The translations under genes and the position numbers were made by a program. DNA of 64,000 nucleotides from Paracoccus alkanivorans (lineage in GTDB: Bacteria; Pseudomonadota; Alphaproteobacteria; Rhodobacterales; Rhodobacteraceae), in contig NZ_QOKZ01000003.1 of NCBI RefSeq assembly GCF_003697785.1, positions 553,144 to 617,143 of the forward strand, read 5' to 3'. The notes under the pieces are model-generated. The model ran no database searches and was not told the origin of the DNA. It saw only the letters and a list, made by a program, of their open reading frames with translations. Shown here one piece after another: positions 58,973 through 64,000 of this stretch; within the stretch, counting starts at the first letter, position 1; each line of letters begins with the position of its first letter.

Positions 58973-61005
58973 TGCCGACCGATCTTCTGCGACAGGTTTG
59001 GGGCTTTGACGGCTTCCGCCCCGGCCAGCGCGAGATCGTCGAGGCCGTGGCCGGGGGCCATGATGTGCTGGCGATCATGCCGACAGGTGGCGGCAAATCG
59101 CTGTGCTATCAGCTGCCCGCCCTGATGCGGGATGGCGTGACCGTGGTAATCTCGCCGCTGATCGCCCTGATGCGCGATCAGGTCCGGGCACTGCGCGAGG
59201 CGGGGGTTGCGGCGGGCGCCCTGACCAGCGGCAATACGCAGGAAGAGACCGATGCGGTGTTCCAGGCCCTAGGGCAAGGCGGGCTGAAGATCCTTTACAT
59301 GGCGCCGGAACGTCTGGCCTCGGGCGGCACGGTGAACCTGTTGCGCCGGGCGGGAGTAACGGCGATTGCCGTGGACGAGGCGCATTGTGTCAGCCAATGG
59401 GGGCATGATTTCCGCCCCGATTACCTACGCATCGGGGAATTGAAGCGGGTGCTGGATGTCCCCCTGGCGGCTTTCACCGCCACCGCCGACGCCGAGACGC
59501 GGGCCGAGATCGTCAGCCGCCTGTTCGAAGGCAGGCAGCCGACCAGTTTCCTTCGCGGCTTCGACCGCCCCAATATTCGGTTGGCCTTTCAGCCCAAGGA
59601 CAGCCCGCGCAAGCAGGTCCTGGCCTTCGTCGGGGCCCGGCGGGGGCAATCCGGTATCGTCTATTGCGCCAGCCGCGCCCGGACCGAGACACTGGCGGCC
59701 GCGCTGAACGAGGCCGGGCACAGCGCCGTTGCCTATCATGGAGGCATGGAAGCCGGACCCCGCCGCGAGGTCGAGGGCAGGTTTCAGCGAGAGGACGGGC
59801 TGATCGTCGTGGCGACGGTGGCTTTCGGCATGGGGATCGACAAGCCGGATATCCGTTGGGTGCTGCACGCCGATCTGCCGAAAAGCATCGAAGCCTATTA
59901 CCAGGAGATCGGAAGGGCGGGCCGTGACGGCGATCCGGCCGATACGCTGACGCTCTACGGTCCCGACGACATCCGTCTGCGCCGCATGCAGGTGGACGAG
60001 GGCCTGGCCGAATCCGCCCGCAAGACCGCCGATCACACCCGGCTGAACGCGCTTCTGGGCCTGGCCGAGGCGACCGGTTGCCGGCGCATGCGGTTGCTGG
60101 CCTATTTCGGCGAGGAACTGGCCGAGGATTGCGGCAATTGCGATCTGTGCGAAACCCCGCCCAAGCTGTTCGACGGGACGCAATCGGTGCGCAAGGCTCT
60201 GTCGGCGATGCTGCGGACGGGTGAATGGTTCGGCGCGGGGCATCTGATCGATATCCTGACCGGGAACGCGACCGAAAAGATCCGGGGGCGAGGTCATGAC
60301 CAATTGCCGACTTTCGGTGTCGGGCGGGATCACAGTCGCGGACAATGGCAGGCGATTTTCCGGCAGATGATGGGGCTGGACCTGTGCCGCCCCGATCCCG
60401 AGCGCCATGGCGCGCTGCATCTGACCGACGCAGCCCATCCGGTCCTGCGCGGCGAGGAAAGCGTGACCCTGCGCCATGACACTACGCTGCAGGCCAAGAG
60501 CGGCACGGTCCTGCGCACGCAGGTCGAGGAAGAGGATGAACCCTTGCTATCCGCGCTCAAAGCCAAGCGCCGGGCGCTGGCCGAGGCCGCCCGCGTTCCC
60601 GCCTATGTCATCTTTCCCGACCGGACCCTGATCGAGATGGCCGAACGGCGCCCGCGGAACCTGGACGAGATGGCGCAGGTGAACGGTGTCGGGGCGAAGA
60701 AACTGGAAAGCTATGGCCGCGATTTCCTGTCGGTCATCGCCGGGGATCAACCCGAGATGCATCCCCATCGCCGCGCATTGGCAGGACGTCCCGCCGGGGA
60801 TCTGTTCGACCGTCTGATCGAGGCGCAGAACAAGTTGATGCGTGGAGAGGACGGCACGGAAAAACCGCTGTCATGTTCGACCGCCCAGATCCGTCGCATC
60901 GCCGAGGCGCGGCCCGCGGATTCCGCGGCTCTTGCACGGCATCTGGATTCTGCGCGGCTGGAGCGTTTCGGCGAGGCGTTTCTGGGCGAGATTTTCAGCG
61001 AGTAG
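58972..61005 (+). CDS. recQ: ATP-dependent DNA helicase RecQ
   Basis: A 677-residue superfamily 2 helicase. Walker A Lys42 lies in MPTGGGKS, DEAH at 135-138 in VDEAHCVSQWGHDF, and motif VI is QEIGRAGRDG. The RQC zinc ligands appear as CRRM...DCGNCDLC (about residues 370-398) and a C-terminal HRDC domain follows (ERRPRNLDEMAQVNGVGAKKLESYG, from about 60646). The TGATG junction with YggT gives ATG 58972; GTG 58969 is an alternative. It unwinds DNA in recombination repair and acts at stalled forks. Confidence 0.95.
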   Translation: MPTDLLRQVWGFDGFRPGQREIVEAVAGGHDVLAIMPTGGGKSLCYQLPALMRDGVTVVISPLIALMRDQVRALREAGVAAGALTSGNTQEETDAVFQALGQGGLKILYMAPERLASGGTVNLLRRAGVTAIAVDEAHCVSQWGHDFRPDYLRIGELKRVLDVPLAAFTATADAETRAEIVSRLFEGRQPTSFLRGFDRPNIRLAFQPKDSPRKQVLAFVGARRGQSGIVYCASRARTETLAAALNEAGHSAVAYHGGMEAGPRREVEGRFQREDGLIVVATVAFGMGIDKPDIRWVLHADLPKSIEAYYQEIGRAGRDGDPADTLTLYGPDDIRLRRMQVDEGLAESARKTADHTRLNALLGLAEATGCRRMRLLAYFGEELAEDCGNCDLCETPPKLFDGTQSVRKALSAMLRTGEWFGAGHLIDILTGNATEKIRGRGHDQLPTFGVGRDHSRGQWQAIFRQMMGLDLCRPDPERHGALHLTDAAHPVLRGEESVTLRHDTTLQAKSGTVLRTQVEEEDEPLLSALKAKRRALAEAARVPAYVIFPDRTLIEMAERRPRNLDEMAQVNGVGAKKLESYGRDFLSVIAGDQPEMHPHRRALAGRPAGDLFDRLIEAQNKLMRGEDGTEKPLSCSTAQIRRIAEARPADSAALARHLDSARLERFGEAFLGEIFSE

Positions 61006-61007
61006 GC

Positions 61008-61736
61008 TTAGTCCGGGAATATCGCCGCAATGGCTTCGCCGAGCGTCATGTCGTGATCGAACCGCCCTTTGTCCAGGAAAGTCAGGGTCTGGGCGATGAC
61101 CACCGGGTTATTCATCATGAATGTATGGGTCGCATGCACCACCAGGTGGTCGGTCATGCCGTCGAGCTTCGTGCTTTCCACCGAAACCTTGCCATCATTC
61201 GGCCCATCGAAGCTGGTCGACAGGATCGGGTTCACGCTTCGGTCGCCGGCGATGATCCCAAGTTCGTAATCGGCCTTGGGTAATCTGTTCGGCATGCTGT
61301 CCGCATCGGTGCCAAGCTGCATTCCCGCGGGGCCGTTCAGATATTCGTAGATCGCGAGATCGCCGTAATCGTCCGTAACCTCCGACCCGTGATTGGGTGG
61401 TGCCAACATGACGGTCCTGCCCAGTTTTTCGGGGTGATTGTCGCGCAACCAGCCCCGCACCAATATGCCGCCCATGGAGTGGGTAACGAAATGGAGCCTC
61501 TTGTCACCGCATCTGGCAACAGCATCGCCGACATATGCCAAAAGCCGCTCGATCGGCAGGTCGGTCGAGGGATAGGTTTCGCTGACGACCTGATATCCGT
61601 CGCGTTCGAGCATATGCTCCATCACCGCCAGTGACGCGTCGGTTCGGGCGAGTCCGTGCAGCAATACGACGCATTCACCGGGCAGGGCGCGAGCGGGTAA
61701 CAGCAGCAGAACCAGTAAGGCGAGATATCCGTGCAT
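61008..61736 (-). CDS. exported alpha/beta hydrolase (esterase/lipase)
   Basis: A 242-residue hydrolase with a hydrophobic signal ([20 protein letters not shown]). [22 protein letters not shown] is the oxyanion region, Ser lies in VTHSMGG, the Asp in the [14 protein letters not shown] stretch and the His in LVVHATH. Similar proteins resemble PGAP1/lipase-like esterases. It is convergent with recQ (2 nt between stops) and next to a DUF302 gene on the same strand. Substrate unknown; periplasmic location is likely. Confidence 0.8.
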   Translation of the reverse strand: MHGYLALLVLLLLPARALPGECVVLLHGLARTDASLAVMEHMLERDGYQVVSETYPSTDLPIERLLAYVGDAVARCGDKRLHFVTHSMGGILVRGWLRDNHPEKLGRTVMLAPPNHGSEVTDDYGDLAIYEYLNGPAGMQLGTDADSMPNRLPKADYELGIIAGDRSVNPILSTSFDGPNDGKVSVESTKLDGMTDHLVVHATHTFMMNNPVVIAQTLTFLDKGRFDHDMTLGEAIAAIFPD

Positions 61737-61760
61737 CTGCGATAATGATCACCTGCGGGC

Positions 61761-62219
61761 CTATTCCAGCATCAGCGCGTCGGCCAGGATGCCGTCAAGC
61801 AATTCCTGCACGGGTGCCATCGAACCGACATAGCCGGGATGGCCCACTATGATCTTGCCGGGCGCGTCGGGTGTTTCGTAGAGAAAGATCGAATAGGGGC
61901 AGAACTGGATATTCATCGGGTCGATCTCCATCACCTCCCGCGAAACCCTTGCCGAGCAGAATGTGAAGATCTCTGCGTTGCTGTAGATATCCTTGCTGCC
62001 GCCGACATCTTCCTTGGTCCGGGCCAGCATTTCGCCCGCATGGCTGCGGGTTTCAATCACCAGCCCCGCATTGATGATCGCATTCTCGACACCGAAGGCG
62101 ATATCGTCGAATTCGCCTTCGACCTCGTGAACTACCGGCGGAATCACCGGAATGTCATCGGCACTGGCTGTAACGCTCAGTCCCGCCCATACGAAGAGTA
62201 AAGCGATTGTGATGCGCAT
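61761..62219 (-). CDS. DUF302 domain protein, exported
   Basis: A 152-residue protein with a signal peptide ([21 protein letters not shown]). The DUF302 core runs through [33 protein letters not shown] (from about 62111 downward), [28 protein letters not shown] and [11 protein letters not shown]. The two Cys are absent from some family members. The start at 62219 follows GGAGG; an ATG at 62231 is the alternative. Function unknown; the family often sits with cytochrome or redox genes, and here it is divergent from msrPQ. Confidence 0.8.
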   Translation of the reverse strand: MRITIALLFVWAGLSVTASADDIPVIPPVVHEVEGEFDDIAFGVENAIINAGLVIETRSHAGEMLARTKEDVGGSKDIYSNAEIFTFCSARVSREVMEIDPMNIQFCPYSIFLYETPDAPGKIIVGHPGYVGSMAPVQELLDGILADALMLE

Positions 62220-62294
62220 ATCGGCCTCCATCAGCGTGACTATGCGATGATGGGTCAGCAAGCCCGGCCGAGCAAGACATATCGGAGAGAGAAT

Positions 62295-63191
62295 ATGAAA
62301 CTTGAATGGTCCGACGTTACCCCCAAGGCCGATTGGCTGAACCGGCGCAGCTTCATCGCCGCGGCGGGCGCCTTTGCAGCAGCGCCGGCATTCGCGTTGA
62401 ACGGCAAGCCCTCGCCGCTGTCCACGGACGAGAAGCCGAACAGCTTTGAAGAGGTGACGAATTACAACAACTTCTATGAATTTGGCACCGGCAAGGAGGA
62501 CCCGGCCCGCTATGCCGGCGCGATGACCACGGACCCGTGGTCGGTCGAGATCGGTGGACTGGTCGAACGCCCCGGCAGTTACGGTGTAGAGGATCTGGCC
62601 CCCGATAATGCACTGGAAGAGCGAATCTACCGGCTCCGCTGTGTCGAGGCATGGTCGATGGTGATTCCCTGGATCGGCGTGCCGTTGGCCTCGGTGCTGA
62701 ACAAGGTGGGCGTGCAGCCCTCGGCCAAGTTCGTCGCCTTCGAGACCCTGATGCGCCCCGAGGAAATGCGCGGGCAGAGCTATCCGATTCTCGACTGGCC
62801 CTATCGGGAGGGGCTGCGGCTGGACGAGGCGATGCATCCGCTGACGATTCTGGCGACGGGCCTTTATTCCGATCCTATGCCCAAGCAGAACGGTGCGCCT
62901 ATCCGCCTGGTCGTTCCGTGGAAATACGGGTTCAAGTCGATCAAGTCGATCGTGAGGATCACCCTGACCGACAAGCAGCCGTTCGCGACATGGCAGAACA
63001 CCGCCCCGTCGGAATACGGCTTCTATGCCAATGTGAACCCCGAGGTGGATCATCCCCGCTGGTCGCAGGCGACTGAGCGCAGGATCGGCTCGGGGCTGTT
63101 CGGTGGCCGGCAGGAGACACTGAAATTCAATGGCTATGGCGAACAGGTGGCCTCGCTCTATGCCGGAATGGATCTGGCGAAGAATTACTGA
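62295..63191 (+). CDS. msrP: protein-methionine-sulfoxide reductase, molybdenum catalytic subunit
   Basis: A 298-residue Tat-exported molybdopterin enzyme (YedY). Twin-arginine signal: [21 protein letters not shown]. The Mo-binding Cys116 is in [15 protein letters not shown], followed by the substrate-site [11 protein letters not shown]. It repairs both epimers of methionine sulfoxide in periplasmic proteins. The following msrQ starts within its stop codon (TGATG). Confidence 0.93.
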   Translation: MKLEWSDVTPKADWLNRRSFIAAAGAFAAAPAFALNGKPSPLSTDEKPNSFEEVTNYNNFYEFGTGKEDPARYAGAMTTDPWSVEIGGLVERPGSYGVEDLAPDNALEERIYRLRCVEAWSMVIPWIGVPLASVLNKVGVQPSAKFVAFETLMRPEEMRGQSYPILDWPYREGLRLDEAMHPLTILATGLYSDPMPKQNGAPIRLVVPWKYGFKSIKSIVRITLTDKQPFATWQNTAPSEYGFYANVNPEVDHPRWSQATERRIGSGLFGGRQETLKFNGYGEQVASLYAGMDLAKNY

Positions 63192-63826
63192 TGAAACGAC
63201 AACTGAACGATGCGCTGCGCCGCGTGCCTGTCTGGGCGGTATGGCTGGGCGGTTTGCTTCCCCTTTGCCTGCTGATCTGGGACATCTTCACGGGGGGGCT
63301 TGGGGTCGAGCCGGTCCGCGATGTCGAGCATCGGCTGGGCCGCACCGCATTGTATTTCCTGATCGCGAGCCTGGCGGTAACGCCGCTTTTGCGAATCGCG
63401 GGAATCAGCCTGATGAAGTTTCGTCGGGCACTCGGACTGCTGTGCTTCACCTATGCGGGACTGCACCTGCTCAGCTGGGCGACGATGGATATGGCGCTCT
63501 TGTGGTCGCAGATGGCGAAAGATGTGGTCAAGCGGCCCTATCTGCTTTTCGGGATGTCGGCACTGCTGCTGTTGCTGCCGCTGGCGATCACCTCGAACAA
63601 CCTGTCGATCCGGCGTATGGGCGGGCAGGCATGGCGAAGCCTGCACAAGCTGGTCTATATCGCCGCCCCGCTGGTTGCGCTGCACTGGATCTGGGCGCTC
63701 AAGACGTTCCCGGTCACGCCCGGTTTCTGGCTGATCGTGATTCTGGGGCTTCTTGGTTTGCGAGTCGCGATTCCCCGGCCTCTCGGACGGGCAAGATCGA
63801 AGGGAAGCTTAAAAGAAACCATTTAA
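63191..63826 (+). CDS. msrQ: MsrP heme-binding membrane subunit
   Basis: A 211-residue heme-b membrane protein with about six spans that passes electrons from the quinone pool to MsrP. His residues in spans (GLHLLSW, SLHKLVYI and LHWIWALK) are candidate heme ligands; GLLCFTYAGLHLLSW is the family signature. It is coupled to msrP by the TGATG overlap. Confidence 0.92.
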   Translation: MKRQLNDALRRVPVWAVWLGGLLPLCLLIWDIFTGGLGVEPVRDVEHRLGRTALYFLIASLAVTPLLRIAGISLMKFRRALGLLCFTYAGLHLLSWATMDMALLWSQMAKDVVKRPYLLFGMSALLLLLPLAITSNNLSIRRMGGQAWRSLHKLVYIAAPLVALHWIWALKTFPVTPGFWLIVILGLLGLRVAIPRPLGRARSKGSLKETI

Positions 63827-63893
63827 AACAGAGTGTTGTTAAAAATATGGCGCTTCTGTGAAAATTTCTGCCTTTTCCCACTTGCGCGCATTT

Positions 63894-63966
63894 GCGGTAA
63901 TCCGTAGATACCGCTTCACCGAAGGCGGGGACGCTTGAGGTGCCGGGTCGGCCGAGAGAGAGGCCG
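63894..63966 (+). promoter_or_regulatory. structured leader upstream of the last partial gene
   Basis: GCGGTA (63894-63899) pairs with TACCGC (63909-63914), then a second hairpin CGGCC/GGCCG follows at about 63949-63966, before an apparent start at 63987. I do not recognise a named riboswitch or RNA family. A promoter presumably lies in the AT-rich stretch at about 63828-63860. Confidence 0.35.
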
Positions 63967-63986
63967 GTTTGGAAGCTAATTCGGGA

Positions 63987-64000
63987 ATGAACGACCGGCA
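63987..64000 (+). CDS. partial CDS, first codons only (unidentified)
   Basis: ATG at 63987 is followed by AAC GAC CGG and then the window ends. GGAAG lies about 12 nt upstream. Only M-N-D-R is visible, so neither product nor reading frame can be confirmed. Confidence 0.3.

Noticed and set aside
1..64000. CRISPR arrays, tRNA or rRNA genes, insertion sequences, integrases
   Set aside because: No regularly spaced direct repeats, no cloverleaf-like segments, no transposase motifs or terminal inverted repeats were seen; the intergenic repeats are single structured copies, not arrays.

Overview
The window is high-GC, tightly packed, protein-coding DNA from an alphaproteobacterium. Rhodobacteraceae is likely and Paracoccus is my best guess. 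This rests on gene content (PQQ cluster with quinoprotein-relay proteins, aglEFGAK, TRAP transporters, msrPQ) and on intergenic hairpin-plus-AAGAAGAA-tail repeats that I remember from that family. No rRNA, tRNA, insertion sequence, phage or CRISPR was recognised. Nothing has been searched against a database; all calls are from reading the sequence.

Layout. 0-8.4 kb: a catabolic region with two GntR/FCD regulators, kdgD, an MFS symporter and an operon of a diiron fatty-acid-hydroxylase-type membrane enzyme, two small membrane proteins, a DUF6166-like protein, a zinc alcohol dehydrogenase and an alpha/beta hydrolase. Four promoters here carry similar AT-rich ATAT-N6/7-ATAT sites. 8.6-18.2 kb: an Ldh-family reductase, a LysR regulator, hydantoinase/oxoprolinase-type hyuAB, remnants of an aldolase and an aminotransferase, and a dctPQM TRAP transporter. 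18.2-32.3 kb: housekeeping and stress genes (lytic transglycosylase, YbaK deacylase, aldo/keto reductase, kynurenine formamidase and kynureninase, a two-adaptor RND pump, msrA/msrB, nitronate monooxygenase, an exported nucleosidase).

32.3-37.7 kb: pqqABCDE on the minus strand, ending in a SoxYZ-like carrier and facing a divergent quinoprotein-relay metallohydrolase; no PQQ dehydrogenase lies inside the window. 37.7-44.0 kb: aglEFGAK for alpha-glucoside uptake and hydrolysis. 44.2-47.3 kb: a GAF-Fis regulator without an AAA+ domain, an aldehyde dehydrogenase and a DUF779 protein, with a perfect palindrome between regulator and dehydrogenase. Together with the PQQ genes this fits alcohol/aldehyde oxidation. 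47.4-54.7 kb: argC, a four-gene siderophore ABC transporter, a ModE-type regulator, a thiolase, a probable small RNA/mini-mRNA, and a YhhQ transporter. 54.8-63.8 kb: an operon of UMF1-type MFS, mepA and a phytase-like esterase, then a thioesterase, YggT, recQ, a lipase, a DUF302 protein and msrPQ. A structured leader and the first codons of another gene close the window.

The most unusual items are the minus-strand transcript near 54.0 kb (an 18-codon ORF behind a near-complete anti-SD match, closed by a terminator), the hairpin-tail repeats with covarying stems, the uncharacterised operon at 3.8-7.6 kb, and the exported MTA/SAH-nucleosidase-like protein.
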